Assembly: GCF_040833995.1 (NCBI RefSeq)
Contig: NZ_CP162137.1
Coordinates: 62,001-126,000, forward strand
Origin: Leptospira sp. WS58.C1
Lineage (GTDB): Bacteria > Spirochaetota > Leptospiria > Leptospirales > Leptospiraceae
Direction of reading: 5' to 3'
DNA: 64,000 nucleotides
Positions 9,996-19,357 of the stretch are shown here, piece after piece (positions within the stretch are counted from its first letter, which is position 1; each line of letters begins with the position of its first letter). Made by a program: the position numbers and the translations under genes. The notes under the pieces were generated by a model. The model did not search any database and was not told the origin of the DNA. It saw only the letters and a program-made list of their open reading frames with translations.

Positions 9996-10526
9996 TTAAT
10001 ATTTTCCGTTCTCAAAATCCTTATAAAGCATAGAGGTTTGGATCCCTTTATTGCCTTGGTATTTGCCTGATTTGTATTCAGTGATCTCTCCTTCGACAGT
10101 ATGGTAGAAGATCTGGCAAATTTCCACATTCGGATAGATGATTAAAGGTTGGATGACGGAAATTTCGAGGGTCCAGAATCCTTTGAATCCAACATCCCCG
10201 AAACCCGCAGTCACATGGACATACATTCCTAATCTACCGATAGAAGAACGTCCTTCTAACATTGGGACCAGATTATGTGTTTCAGTGTATTCTAAAGTTC
10301 TGCCCAGATAGAGAACTCCGGGTTGCAAAAGTAGTCCGGTCTCCGGGATGATCAGGTTTTCGGAAGGATTGGACTTTTTCATATCCAGTGGACTTTCCGT
10401 ATAACGAACCAACTCAGTATGAAGCCGTAGATTATAAGAGTTTGGATTTAAGTTATTGTCGGAGTAAGGATCTATGATGATATCCTTCTCTAATCTTTTT
10501 TTAATTTCCTTACCCGTTAGGATCAT
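9996..10526 (-). CDS. dcd: dCTP deaminase
   Basis: The 176-aa protein matches the Dcd/dUTPase-like fold. It has the conserved stretch GRSSIGRLG (about residues 91-99) followed by HVTAGFGDVGFKG, which carries the nucleotide-binding and trimer-interface residues, with normal family length. The enzyme deaminates dCTP to dUTP in the cytosol, feeding thymidylate synthesis; some members are bifunctional and also hydrolyse dUTP, which cannot be decided here. It is convergent with the second SpoIIE gene, with only 7 bp between stop codons. The next gene upstream on the same strand (enoyl-CoA hydratase) is 71 bp away. Confidence 0.93.
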   Translation of the reverse strand: MILTGKEIKKRLEKDIIIDPYSDNNLNPNSYNLRLHTELVRYTESPLDMKKSNPSENLIIPETGLLLQPGVLYLGRTLEYTETHNLVPMLEGRSSIGRLGMYVHVTAGFGDVGFKGFWTLEISVIQPLIIYPNVEICQIFYHTVEGEITEYKSGKYQGNKGIQTSMLYKDFENGKY

Positions 10527-10597
10527 TTCGTATTCCAGCTTCCTTGTTTTGCCTATTTTCGGGTCGGCCTTGTGTCTCGCCTCCCTTTTTCGGAGTT

Positions 10598-11371
10598 CTA
10601 TCTTCCTTTAAATTCCGGTTTTCTTTTTTCTCGGAAAGCCTTTAAGGCTTCCAGTCTATCTTCCGTTTTTAGGGTTTTATTATAATGTTTTCTCTCTATC
10701 TTTAGAGCAGCTTGGATATCTTTTCCTTCTCCTTCTCTGATCGCTTCTTTTGCAAGTCTTAAAGAGATGGGTGCCTTTTCGGAAAGTAGAGAGGCTAATT
10801 TTTTTCCGGCTATAAATGCCGAGTCATGCCAGACTGAATTCACAAGTTGAATATCCAACGCGGTTTGAGCATCTATTACGGATGCCGTTAAAATAAGTTC
10901 TAACGCTTTTGTTTTTCCAACTCTTCTTGGAAGTCTTTGGGTTCCGCCGGCACCGGGAATAATACCAAGCCCTGTTTCCGTAAGACCTAGTTTTGCTTCG
11001 GCGCTCATCAGAATAAAATCACAGCAGAGAGCCATTTCCAATCCGCCACCATATGCATCTCCGTCCAAAGCAGCTATGGTTGGGAATGGAAGATTTTCCA
11101 AGGCAAGGAAACATTTTCCGACTTGGTCTAAAAATTTATGTACTTCTTTCTCCGACATATCTGCTCTTTCTTTTAGATCGGCCCCCGCGCAAAATACGGA
11201 ACCTTCTCCCTTGAGTACCAAAGCTCGGATTTTAGGGTCCTTGCTCGCTCTTTCTACATGGGACATAAGCTGATAGAGTAATTCTCTAGAGATCGCATTC
11301 CTTTTTTCGGGTCGATTTAAACTAATTATGCACGTATAATCTTCGATGGAATAAAGAACAGTCTCGCTCAT
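10598..11371 (-). CDS. Enoyl-CoA hydratase/isomerase family protein
   Basis: This 257-aa crotonase-fold protein keeps the oxyanion-hole segment CAGADLKER (61-69) and both catalytic glutamates of true hydratases, Glu112 (in GGGLE) and Glu132 (in LTETG), followed by GAGGTQRLPR. Such enzymes hydrate 2-enoyl-CoA to 3-hydroxyacyl-CoA in fatty-acid beta-oxidation. The pair of glutamates favours hydratase activity, but the crotonase superfamily is wide and the exact acyl substrate is not shown by the sequence. It stands alone, with dcd downstream on the same strand and a divergent lipoprotein gene upstream. Confidence 0.88.
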   Translation of the reverse strand: MSETVLYSIEDYTCIISLNRPEKRNAISRELLYQLMSHVERASKDPKIRALVLKGEGSVFCAGADLKERADMSEKEVHKFLDQVGKCFLALENLPFPTIAALDGDAYGGGLEMALCCDFILMSAEAKLGLTETGLGIIPGAGGTQRLPRRVGKTKALELILTASVIDAQTALDIQLVNSVWHDSAFIAGKKLASLLSEKAPISLRLAKEAIREGEGKDIQAALKIERKHYNKTLKTEDRLEALKAFREKRKPEFKGR

Positions 11372-11495
11372 ATTTGCCTTCTAAAAAATCTTTCCCGGAT
11401 AGGCCGGATCTTTCCGATAATTGGGTAGATTCTGCGGTTTTTTAAAAACGGCAAGCAAAAGCGCTGTATACGAACGGTTCTAGGTTAAAGAAAAA

Positions 11496-12224
11496 ATGCG
11501 ATTTCAGACTCAGATCTTAGCTTTTATGTTATCTCTATCCATTTTCGGACTCGGTTGTTCTACGGGTAAAGACTCGGACCTTGCTTCTCAATTAGGATTG
11601 GGAAATCCTGTGATAACCGAGATTGATCCTCCCAGCGGATCTCCTCCTATCGGGTCAAATCCAGGCACAACTGTTACGATTAAGGGCCGTTTATTTTCCG
11701 CGGATACGAATCTAACAACGGTTAAATTTAACGGTGTATCTGCAAGCGTCCTAAGTGCGACAAGCACAGAGATCATTACGGTGGTTCCGGCAGGAGCTTC
11801 CACCGGTACGTTATTTGTGACTAAAGACGGTCCTGTCTATTGTGATGAGAATAACGGAAGCGCGGCGACGAACTGTTACGGTACTAGGTTCTATATTGAT
11901 TGTTATAAATCTTTCGACAATTTGTATGGGGATGAGGTCGGGGTGTCTTATCCGGACTCCAAAACTTTCGAAATTACAGGTCAGACAGGGACAAAGGCAC
12001 TGCGGATCGATCTGAATCCGGAAGGTCCTACCAACGTTAAGATTGCCTGTGATACATATCTGATATATTCCAAGTTTTCCAAAACCTGTGGTCGGACGGA
12101 CGTTGGGACTTTTTCGGATACGAATACTTGGGTTTATGAACCTACTTTGACATTCTCCAGTTATTATACCGTGCAGATGTTCGTTACCGCTGGAAAGGGT
12201 AACTGCACCGTATCTTTTCCCTAA
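11496..12224 (+). CDS. Putative lipoprotein with an IPT/TIG domain
   Basis: The 242-aa product has a hydrophobic leader ending in a lipobox-like FGLGC (Cys21), so it is probably lipidated. Residues about 38-115 read as an IPT/TIG immunoglobulin-like domain (ITEIDPPSG..., G..VTIKG..., V.FNG...A...., IITVVPAGASTG). The C-terminal half contains six or more cysteines and could be disulfide-bonded; no family was recognised for it. IPT/TIG domains are common in exported adhesins and carbohydrate-binding proteins. The role here is unknown. No strong ribosome-binding site is visible, only an A-rich stretch. Confidence 0.72.
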   Translation: MRFQTQILAFMLSLSIFGLGCSTGKDSDLASQLGLGNPVITEIDPPSGSPPIGSNPGTTVTIKGRLFSADTNLTTVKFNGVSASVLSATSTEIITVVPAGASTGTLFVTKDGPVYCDENNGSAATNCYGTRFYIDCYKSFDNLYGDEVGVSYPDSKTFEITGQTGTKALRIDLNPEGPTNVKIACDTYLIYSKFSKTCGRTDVGTFSDTNTWVYEPTLTFSSYYTVQMFVTAGKGNCTVSFP

Positions 12225-12293
12225 TTTTCAGGGCAAAAAAATACTTGGTTTATTATCCGATTTGGATTAGGATCTGAAGGGAGGGAATACTGA

Positions 12294-12494
12294 ATGGCAA
12301 CAATAACCTCTATCTATCTCGGACTGGCTGAAAAAGCTTCCTCCGATCCGCGCAAAATGCCTAAGGTGGAAGGAATTCCAAATAAACCTTACGAAAACAA
12401 GCAGGCGGAAATTTTTGATCAGAAGGCAATGAATCCTAGTTATGCGGGCGATATTTATAAAACTAAGGGAGCATTTGTAGACAAGATCTCCTAA
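12294..12494 (+). CDS. Small conserved-looking protein, unknown function (66 aa)
   Basis: The 66-aa ORF has a very strong Shine-Dalgarno (GGGAGGG about 7 bp before ATG) and ends 36 bp before a strong intrinsic terminator, so it is almost certainly expressed. The protein is hydrophilic, with a lysine/proline-rich middle and no membrane segment or cysteine. No family was recognised. Confidence 0.7.
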   Translation: MATITSIYLGLAEKASSDPRKMPKVEGIPNKPYENKQAEIFDQKAMNPSYAGDIYKTKGAFVDKIS

Positions 12495-12524
12495 CTTTTT
12501 TTGGTCCGATTGTCTAAACACAAT

Positions 12525-12556
12525 AAAAAAGCCCTCAAATTGAGGGCTTTTCTTTA
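12525..12556. terminator. Bidirectional Rho-independent terminator
   Basis: A run of A is followed by GCCCTC, a 5-nt AAATT loop, GAGGGC and then TTTTCTTT, so the hairpin has U-tracts in both orientations. It lies between the convergent 66-aa gene and the VOC gene and can serve both. It is the clearest intrinsic terminator in the window. Confidence 0.92.
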
Positions 12557-12578
12557 TTAAGGCCGAAAGTTTTAAGTC

Positions 12579-12950
12579 TTAATCTTCTTTGTAATTGATC
12601 TCTAATATATTACCGGACGGATCCAAGAAATGGAGAAACTCTCCTCCGTCTCTGGCTTCCGGACCTCTTACGATCTGAACTGATTTAGATTCGAGTTCTA
12701 CGATCGCTTCGGTAAAATCATCCACATCCAATACGAAACTGAGGACAGGAGATTTAACTTCGGTTAAAGAACTTTTAACTCCGTTGGTATTGAGGAGTTT
12801 AATGTTCACAGAATCCAAGCCGATGATTGCGAATTCGTTTCCTTTTTCCTCGATCGTCTCGAAATCAAATAGTTCGGAATAGAATTTTACAGAGGCTTCT
12901 ATATCCCCGGTAGGTATTACAATATAATCGATTCCTTCTACGATGATCAT
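12579..12950 (-). CDS. VOC (glyoxalase/bleomycin resistance-type) family protein
   Basis: This 123-aa protein has the two beta-alpha-beta-beta-beta modules of the vicinal-oxygen-chelate fold: IDYIVIPTGDIEASVKFYSELFDF at the start and VLDVDDFTEAIVELESK followed by FLDPSGNILEI at the end. VOC members include lyases, dioxygenases and antibiotic-binding proteins; the usual metal-binding first histidine is replaced here (DYIVI), so catalysis is uncertain. Function is unassigned. It ends 23 bp from the bidirectional terminator. Confidence 0.75.
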   Translation of the reverse strand: MIIVEGIDYIVIPTGDIEASVKFYSELFDFETIEEKGNEFAIIGLDSVNIKLLNTNGVKSSLTEVKSPVLSFVLDVDDFTEAIVELESKSVQIVRGPEARDGGEFLHFLDPSGNILEINYKED

Positions 12951-13049
12951 TGAGGTAGATCCTGTTTTCCTTTTTCGTCATTATGAGAAGAAAACCGGGC
13001 TTGTCTATCGGAAAACCGTAAGATACTCGTTTTTCAAGTCGAATTGGCT

Positions 13050-14198
13050 TTATGAGCCCAAATTCCGAATGCCCAGAAAGCCTTCCAGTTCCGAGTTGTT
13101 CTTTCCTCCCTTCCATAGGAACCCATCCAAGATATAATGAGTGAACTGGGGAAGAAAGAAGAGAGGCACTAGGATTCCCTCAAGGCCCTGTCCTAATTCC
13201 GCTTTTATTACGGAAGAGTTTCCGAATAAATACGGATGCTCCCTCCATACAAAACTATCCCAAAGCCATTCTTCCGAAAAGGCAAGGGCCAATAATACTA
13301 ACGAAAAGCTAAGGATTGCCAAGGCTCCATTACGAAAACTATTATAAAATACGGAGGGAAGCTCTTTCTTTCTGAAATTGGAATATGCGAATACCAGGGC
13401 CATATAAGGAACCCCGTGGTTGATCACATTCGTAAGAGTAAACGCAAAATCGTCGTTTAGTAATACGATACCGACATACCAAACGGAGGCAGTATTTAAT
13501 AGGAGTAAAAGTTTTCCCGAACTTATTCTTTTTCCTTTAATAGAAAGGTAGACTTGGATCGAAGAGTATCCTATCACCCAAACCCAAAATAGTATGTGAA
13601 TGAAGTCTGAAAGTGAACGATTCGGATATTGATAAAAGTCGCCTTCCATAAACCATTCGAAATGCCTCCCTCCCGGAATTAGATGCCAGTACAAAACAGG
13701 TAAACCGGTCACTATATACAAAGTCATCTTATCTAAGAGAAACGGAATTTTGCTTTCGACTTCAAGTTCCGTTCTCGCATACAGACTCAAAAAACCGTAT
13801 TGTTGTCTGATAAAATGAAACACCGCTAGATAAGCCATCGCTCCCCAGAAGAATAATTTTCCGAAAGAGTAAAGTACGAGCGCCGATATAAAACATAAAA
13901 ATGGAACCAAGCTTAGAAGGACTTTTTTCCGATTCCAAACTTCTCTATCCCAATATGCTCTGAACAAAGTGGAATATACATGAGACACATCCACACCTGG
14001 GATAAGAAGTAGCCAAAGCCAAGGAGGCAAAGCATTTCCGCTTGTTCTAGAGGAACCAAAGGAAGAATTTTCCGGGAATCCGAAGTAGTGCGCGAGGAGC
14101 ACAACCATTACGGAAATCAATCCGGGCGTGATAAACCAAGTAAGATCGAATCTTTTGGAGATGATCCAAGGACTAGGAGTTATTTTCTCTTTCATCAA
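13050..14198 (-). CDS. Polytopic membrane protein with conserved-looking histidine motifs, unknown function
   Basis: The 382-aa protein has about nine to ten membrane segments and histidine motifs beside them: VDVSHVYS (about 70-77), FHFIRQQYG (about 129-137), INHGVPY (about 265) and FTHYILDGFLW near the C-terminus. The pattern of paired His/Asp/Tyr near membrane faces recalls membrane metalloenzymes (desaturase or carotenoid-oxygenase-like), but no family was firmly recognised. Its ATG overlaps the stop of the upstream FAD oxidoreductase gene (ATGA), so the two are probably translated together and may act on the same substrate; this is inference. Confidence 0.65.
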   Translation of the reverse strand: MMKEKITPSPWIISKRFDLTWFITPGLISVMVVLLAHYFGFPENSSFGSSRTSGNALPPWLWLLLIPGVDVSHVYSTLFRAYWDREVWNRKKVLLSLVPFLCFISALVLYSFGKLFFWGAMAYLAVFHFIRQQYGFLSLYARTELEVESKIPFLLDKMTLYIVTGLPVLYWHLIPGGRHFEWFMEGDFYQYPNRSLSDFIHILFWVWVIGYSSIQVYLSIKGKRISSGKLLLLLNTASVWYVGIVLLNDDFAFTLTNVINHGVPYMALVFAYSNFRKKELPSVFYNSFRNGALAILSFSLVLLALAFSEEWLWDSFVWREHPYLFGNSSVIKAELGQGLEGILVPLFFLPQFTHYILDGFLWKGGKNNSELEGFLGIRNLGS

Positions 14199-15805
14199 CT
14201 TCTCTTGGCAACGGTTTGGACTTTTTTAGAAGCTTCGAATCCTCTATACAATGCTTCTTCAAATATGGAAATCCCACTTAGGTCGCAATGAGCGAAATGA
14301 ATTCCTGATTCGGATTTTGCCAATTTTTCTCTTTCTCCTCCCCAAAGAAAACCGGGAACAGGACGCACCATTGCATGTGCATGGGTCATGATATCGATTC
14401 GAGAAACTAAACTTTCAATATTGGGATGAGGCCTTTTTAGATCGGAAAGTATCTCTTCCTTCCAAGTGTCCCAGGTTTTAGGAAGAATGGATCTTCTTGC
14501 TGCAAGAGTATCTTTTTCTCCAAAGGCAAGATAATAAGTAAGAACTGATTGGGGTCGAAGCGCTCTTAGATCTTGGTGAGTAGATACCACGTAACCGAGA
14601 GATTTACTCTTATAAATTACGTTTTCCCAAGCGGGGGGATGTCCTTTTCCTTGGGGTAGTTCGTCTACAAATAGGTTCGCAACCAGCCAAGGAGAATATT
14701 CCAATCTTTGTAGAATTGAATCCTTCTCTCCTAAAATATATTTTCGAGTGAAAGAAGGTAGAGCATAGATCACTTGCTCCGCCTTGATGAGCAGATCTTT
14801 TTTTGTTTTTATATCGTAAGCATTGATCTCCCAGGTTGCCGAATTCTTACGAATTCTTTCTACAAGACTGGAAGTTCTGATCTTATCCTTAGAAGGATTT
14901 TGTAGGAGCTCTAATAGGAATCCGTTTCCTTCCGGCCAGGTCAGGACCGGAGGAGAATCTTCCTCTTCTCTTAATCTAGAACAGAAATAATGAAGTCCTG
15001 CCCAGGCAGAGATATTGTCGGAATTCCCACCGTAATCGTCTCGCGTGCAATAATCGGCATACCAAAGGATCTCGGGCGATTGGATACCTGATGTTTTTAG
15101 ATAATCTGAAAAACTGATCCGATCTAATTTTAAAATTTCAGGGTCTCTGGAAGAACGATCTATCGGAATGCAGAACGCCTTTTGTCCGTCTCTTCCTTTC
15201 TTGTTTTGCCACGAGTTTATAATTTTACGAAATAATAATTCTTGCTCATCAGGTTCTCCTGTTCTTCTCGGAACTAAACCTGCTTGCCATCTTCCTTGGT
15301 AAAAGAGTCTTTCTTCCGGATCGAAACATAGATACTTTTCCGGATAGATCGGATTTCCATCGGAGTCTTTACCTTGGACCAGTCCGTTCTCTTCTAAAAA
15401 TTTCCGGACTAATACCGACTCTGGTCCCGGTTGGGGAAGATAATGTGCACCCCAAGGATATTTTAAGGAATCGGTTTCCGAATATCTGGAGTTGCCTCCC
15501 ACTTGATTCTCCAGGTCCAAGATCAAATAATCCGAGATCCCGAATTGGGATAGATAATATCCGGAAGAAAGTCCCGAGATACCTCCTCCGGCGATCAGAA
15601 CCTTTGTTTGGATCGTACTAACGGGAGAAAAATCCGTTCTGACTTGTCTGATCCGATGCCCTGTTTCTCTGTCCGGTCCTAGGATATTTCCTTGGATATT
15701 TTTTTTTCTGAATCTAAAATAAGAACCAATCCCCAAAAGGGCTGCGCAGAATGCCAAAGTGGATAGGAATACTTTTCTGGAAAAACGATCTTCGGACATA
15801 AACAA
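14195..15805 (-). CDS. FAD/NAD(P)-dependent oxidoreductase (flavin amine oxidase-like)
   Basis: The 536-aa protein has a dinucleotide-binding fold at about residues 69-100 (GGGISGLSSGYYL ... LILDLENQVGGNS), typical of protoporphyrinogen oxidase/amine oxidase/carotenoid desaturase-type flavoproteins. The N-terminus contains SRKVFLS before a hydrophobic segment (about 8-28), which resembles a twin-arginine signal with Arg-Lys in place of Arg-Arg, so it may be exported folded with its FAD or membrane-anchored. It overlaps by 4 bp the gene for a histidine-rich membrane protein, suggesting a joint redox reaction. The substrate is unknown. Confidence 0.78.
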   Translation of the reverse strand: MFMSEDRFSRKVFLSTLAFCAALLGIGSYFRFRKKNIQGNILGPDRETGHRIRQVRTDFSPVSTIQTKVLIAGGGISGLSSGYYLSQFGISDYLILDLENQVGGNSRYSETDSLKYPWGAHYLPQPGPESVLVRKFLEENGLVQGKDSDGNPIYPEKYLCFDPEERLFYQGRWQAGLVPRRTGEPDEQELLFRKIINSWQNKKGRDGQKAFCIPIDRSSRDPEILKLDRISFSDYLKTSGIQSPEILWYADYCTRDDYGGNSDNISAWAGLHYFCSRLREEEDSPPVLTWPEGNGFLLELLQNPSKDKIRTSSLVERIRKNSATWEINAYDIKTKKDLLIKAEQVIYALPSFTRKYILGEKDSILQRLEYSPWLVANLFVDELPQGKGHPPAWENVIYKSKSLGYVVSTHQDLRALRPQSVLTYYLAFGEKDTLAARRSILPKTWDTWKEEILSDLKRPHPNIESLVSRIDIMTHAHAMVRPVPGFLWGGEREKLAKSESGIHFAHCDLSGISIFEEALYRGFEASKKVQTVAKRS

Positions 15806-15914
15806 ACGGATTGCAGATTAGTTTTTAGGTAAGAAGAAGCAAGGAAAAAGAAATTTCCTATACATTTTCCAAAACTCTCCTTGGCTTTCCGATCGGTCCG
15901 AGGATTTTAGAGTT

Positions 15915-16667
15915 ATGGCTGTTCTTTTGGATTTGGATAATACGGTTTTCGATTCCGTAGGGATCTATGAGTTTACGATCCGAGAAATGGAAAAAAAGGC
16001 AAAGACCCTGGGCTTCTCCTCTTCTAAAGAATTCAAAAAGACTTACGATACTGTCCGAGCAGAAGTTAAAAAAGAACTTCCGAACAATCCGGTCAATCGA
16101 CTACGCATTCTTTATTTTAAGAAGATGTCGGAACTTCTATTCGGGAGATTGGATCCTTCTTTTGTCCTAAAACTGGACTCCGTTTATTTTGGATTTTTTC
16201 TGCAAGGGATCAAAGATTGGAAAAAGAAAAACTTTAAAGAGTTTAAAAGGATTTTGTCTCTGCTCAGAGCTTTACAAGAAGTCCAGGATATAGTCATAAT
16301 CACGAACGAGTCTCTCAGGACCCAATTGCTGAAATTATCAGTCCTTTTTCCAAAAGAACTTAAATACAAATTAGTCACCTCCGAAGAAAGCGGAGCGGAA
16401 AAACCTTCTGCCTTGATCTTTAATAAGGCGTTATTGACTGCCGACCCTAAAAAGTCGTATATCATTGGAGACTCATTACAAGACGATATTGGTGGAGGAC
16501 TTGCTTTCGGGTTAGAAGCTTTTTATCTGAAAAGTCCCATCTCTTCTTCCAAAACCAAATCAGTTCTGGAAAAGAAATCGTTAGAAGGAAAAGAATATTG
16601 GGAATCTCCCGATTTATCCTCCGCTTTAAATTATATCTTAAGTTTGGAAAAAGGGATCGTACTTTGA
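15915..16667 (+). CDS. HAD-superfamily hydrolase
   Basis: This 250-aa cytosolic protein carries the HAD motifs: motif I DLDNTVFD (residues 6-13; the usual second Asp is present), motif II as IITNES (about 126-131), the lysine in EKPSALIF (about 160) and motif III IIGDSLQDDIGGG (about 178-190). The helical cap between motifs I and II suggests a small-molecule phosphatase of the phosphoglycolate-phosphatase/YjjG type. The substrate is unknown. The stop codon directly abuts the stop of the convergent methyltransferase gene (0 bp gap). Confidence 0.85.
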   Translation: MAVLLDLDNTVFDSVGIYEFTIREMEKKAKTLGFSSSKEFKKTYDTVRAEVKKELPNNPVNRLRILYFKKMSELLFGRLDPSFVLKLDSVYFGFFLQGIKDWKKKNFKEFKRILSLLRALQEVQDIVIITNESLRTQLLKLSVLFPKELKYKLVTSEESGAEKPSALIFNKALLTADPKKSYIIGDSLQDDIGGGLAFGLEAFYLKSPISSSKTKSVLEKKSLEGKEYWESPDLSSALNYILSLEKGIVL

Positions 16668-17570
16668 TTACTTCTTTTTCAGCAGAGCAAATAAGGTCAG
16701 ATTTAGGTTCACTTGTTTGAATGTCAGATACCAAAGCATTAAGGTTCCGTAATAGAAGGCTTTCTTTAAGAAGATCCCTAATTTCGCTTTCGGGCCGGAA
16801 ACTCCGGACACGGAAGCGATCGGTTTTAGGATCGAAAACTCGACGGAAGAAAATCCGCATTGTTCCGCCAGAAGTCCTAAAGTTTTTTCCGTATAATCGT
16901 TAATATGATCTTTTGCTTCTAGGTAATGTCCGCCTTCTTGCATACCTTTTAAAGCAACTTTCAGTTTTGCTTTGAATAGCTGAACAGGGAAATTCGGAGT
17001 TTGAACGAACAAAAATCCGCCGGGTTTCAAAAGTCCGAATAAATATTGGATGAGACTATGCGGTTTAGGGATATGTTCGATTACGTCCCAAAGAGTGATG
17101 ATATCAAAACTTTCTTTAGGAAGGCCACTGTCCTGAACGATACCTGGGAATACTTGTTTGAGACCGTTTTTTTCTCTCGCGAATTTGACCGCTTTTTCGG
17201 AGATCTCGTAACCCACAGCTTCCCAACCCGGTCTTGTAGTTCCGATCGTCTTTACGAAGAAACCGAGTCCACAACCAACATCCAAAATTTTCCCTTTAGG
17301 GGCCGAAAGAAATTTTCCTATGAAGTCTTTGTAGATTTCTCTATGAGCCACATCCCACCAGTCTAAATCATAGCCGGTTTCGTCGTCCCAGTATCCTTCG
17401 TAATGTTCGTCTTGCTCATAAGTGGAGAATGCGTGGCTGCAATTCAAACAACGCACGATTGGGATTCCGTTTTCGACGAATAAGGTTTTGTTTTTCTGAC
17501 TTCCGCAAAGATAACAGGTCTGGTTCAAAAGGGAGTGTCCGTTGGATTGATAGTTTATAGTCCGTCCCAA
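16668..17570 (-). CDS. Class I SAM-dependent methyltransferase with N-terminal zinc-ribbon-like motif
   Basis: The 300-aa protein starts with a four-cysteine motif (CYLCGS ... CLNC, residues 19-43) that could bind zinc, followed by a Rossmann methyltransferase domain with SAM motif ILDVGCGLGFF (about 95-105) and the acidic motif LWDVIEHIPKP. This is the Methyltransf_11/UbiE-like pattern found in enzymes of cell-surface sugar or lipid methylation. A hydrophobic C-terminal part (about 270-295) may touch the membrane. The start is a TTG without a clear Shine-Dalgarno, so the first residues are uncertain. The methyl acceptor is unknown. Confidence 0.82.
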   Translation of the reverse strand: MGRTINYQSNGHSLLNQTCYLCGSQKNKTLFVENGIPIVRCLNCSHAFSTYEQDEHYEGYWDDETGYDLDWWDVAHREIYKDFIGKFLSAPKGKILDVGCGLGFFVKTIGTTRPGWEAVGYEISEKAVKFAREKNGLKQVFPGIVQDSGLPKESFDIITLWDVIEHIPKPHSLIQYLFGLLKPGGFLFVQTPNFPVQLFKAKLKVALKGMQEGGHYLEAKDHINDYTEKTLGLLAEQCGFSSVEFSILKPIASVSGVSGPKAKLGIFLKKAFYYGTLMLWYLTFKQVNLNLTLFALLKKK

Positions 17571-17761
17571 AACTTAGGTTTTCGATAAGTGTTTGATCAC
17601 GGGCTTAAAGAGCCAGGACCATAGGGACTGGATCTTATCCTTCGGTTTCAGCCTCTAAATTCCAGTAAAAAACGAAGTCGGTCCAGGCCTTTTTGGATTT
17701 TCCAAGGAAGGTCCCATTGGAAGCATGGAAACAACCTCTCAGGTTTAATTAGGAGATTCGT

Positions 17762-18631
17762 TTGGCTAAAGTACATTTTACCAAGATGGAAGGGATCGGA
17801 AACGATTACGTTTACGTGGATGCAACTAAAGACGATTTACGTCTGAGCCCCGAACAGATCCAAAAACTTTCCGACCGTAATTTCGGGATCGGAGGTGACG
17901 GTGTGATCTTTATCCGTGCATCCGATAAAGGCGATTTCCAAATGGATATGTACAATGCGGACGGTTCTTCTTCCGAGATGTGCGGGAACGGAATTCGTTG
18001 CGTTGGAAAATACGTGTACGATCACGGTCTTACGAACAAAAAACAACCTAAGATAGAAACGGGTGCCGGAATTTTAGAACTCGACCTGAAAGTAAACGGA
18101 AGCGGTAAAGTGGAACAAGTTTCCGTGGACATGGGAAAACCGATCTTGGTTCCTTCTTTAATCCCTGTTAAATGGGAAAATGAAAATCCGATCTTAGAAC
18201 AACCGCTTTCTTTCTTGAGCGGATTGCCGGGTTATTCTTCTTACAATTTGAAATTCAGCGCCGTAAGTATGGGAAATCCACATTGTATTATTTATGTAGA
18301 AGATCCGGATCAATTTCCGGTCCGAGAGATCGGTCCATTGATCGAAAATCATACGGAACTATTTCCTCGTAGGGTAAATGTCGAATTCGTATCCTTAAGA
18401 GGAAAAGACCATCTTTACCAAAGAACTTGGGAAAGAGGTGCCGGAGAAACATTGGCTTGCGGAACGGGTGCTTGTGCAGTGATGACAGCCTCTCATCTAA
18501 ACGGTAAGACTGGCAAAGATGTCCGTATCGATCTAAGAGGTGGAACCTTACGAGTGCAATGGTTGGAATCAGGTCATGTGTTAATGACTGGTCCGGCTAC
18601 GGAAGTATTCAGCGGAGTCGTGGAAGTTTAA
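17762..18631 (+). CDS. dapF: Diaminopimelate epimerase
   Basis: The 289-aa protein has both active-site cysteines of the proline-racemase-like fold: Cys74 in MCGNGIRC and Cys233 in LACGTGAC, plus the N-terminal substrate segment [10 protein letters not shown]. It interconverts LL- and meso-diaminopimelate in the cytosol for lysine and peptidoglycan synthesis. The start is a TTG preceded by TTAGGAG at good distance, so this start is well supported. The stop overlaps by 4 bp the stop of the convergent plsC gene; it is not in an obvious lysine operon. Confidence 0.96.
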   Translation: MAKVHFTKMEGIGNDYVYVDATKDDLRLSPEQIQKLSDRNFGIGGDGVIFIRASDKGDFQMDMYNADGSSSEMCGNGIRCVGKYVYDHGLTNKKQPKIETGAGILELDLKVNGSGKVEQVSVDMGKPILVPSLIPVKWENENPILEQPLSFLSGLPGYSSYNLKFSAVSMGNPHCIIYVEDPDQFPVREIGPLIENHTELFPRRVNVEFVSLRGKDHLYQRTWERGAGETLACGTGACAVMTASHLNGKTGKDVRIDLRGGTLRVQWLESGHVLMTGPATEVFSGVVEV

Positions 18632-19338
18632 GCTTCCGCGTACTGACCTTCTTGTAAGGCGATCATTCTGTTTCTGACCGTATCGGAGAGTTGTTTCATA
18701 TTCTCCTCTAAGGTGCCGGAAAGAAAATCCCTATGGTCTACTTTCTCTCCGTAGATCACTTTTACCTTTTTATAGATCGCACGCTTTTTGATATCGCAGA
18801 CTTCTTTTGGCATTCCCATAAAGCTGCGAACGATAGGCGGTATTGGAATATCAGAATAAGATTCCTCTACAGGGATAATGACAGAAGGAAGAATATCCAC
18901 TTTATTGCGAATGGAAAATGCCGCGAATCCTGAATGAAAGTCTACCATTCCGGATTTAAAATCGTTTTTGACCATATAGTCATGGCCTTCCGGGAAAATT
19001 CCTAAGGTCTCTCCCTTTTTAAAAACCTGTTGGATCATCTTAATGGAACCGATGGAAATATTTCCGTCAATGGACATCGGGATCCCACCCGCGATCTTTG
19101 CTAGGTCTCTGAATATAGGAATTCTGAAAGTGTATTCTGCAGCGATCCAGGAAATGAATCTAGGAAAAGTATAAGAAAGAATAAAAGGATCCATATCGGA
19201 TCTATGATTGCAGGTAAGAATTACTTTACCGTTAGTTACAATATTCTCGGTTCCGTACGCGCTGATATTCACGGCTAGACCAATAAAGGGAGCCACGAAA
19301 TTTTTGATCCGAAGATATGTTTTTGCTTCTTTCTCCAC
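18628..19338 (-). CDS. plsC: 1-acyl-glycerol-3-phosphate acyltransferase family protein
   Basis: The 236-aa protein has the acyltransferase motif HxxxxD in NHRSDMDPF (about residue 45) and the substrate motif FPEGHDY (about 118). It belongs to the PlsC/lysophosphatidate acyltransferase family, which adds the second acyl chain in phospholipid synthesis at the inner membrane; related acyltransferases with other acceptors cannot be excluded. A TTG at 19344 sits directly against the AGGAAGG box, so the GTG at 19338, 6 bp after the box, is the better start. The 92-aa gene lies just upstream in the same direction (19 bp), suggesting co-transcription. Confidence 0.86.
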   Translation of the reverse strand: MEKEAKTYLRIKNFVAPFIGLAVNISAYGTENIVTNGKVILTCNHRSDMDPFILSYTFPRFISWIAAEYTFRIPIFRDLAKIAGGIPMSIDGNISIGSIKMIQQVFKKGETLGIFPEGHDYMVKNDFKSGMVDFHSGFAAFSIRNKVDILPSVIIPVEESYSDIPIPPIVRSFMGMPKEVCDIKKRAIYKKVKVIYGEKVDHRDFLSGTLEENMKQLSDTVRNRMIALQEGQYAEA

Positions 19339-19357
19339 GGTCAACCTTCCTAAGCGA

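Noticed and set aside
12294..12521. An 84-codon antisense frame over the 66-aa gene
   Set aside because: The 66-aa gene has a much stronger ribosome-binding site and the terminator downstream fits it; the antisense frame has no such signals.
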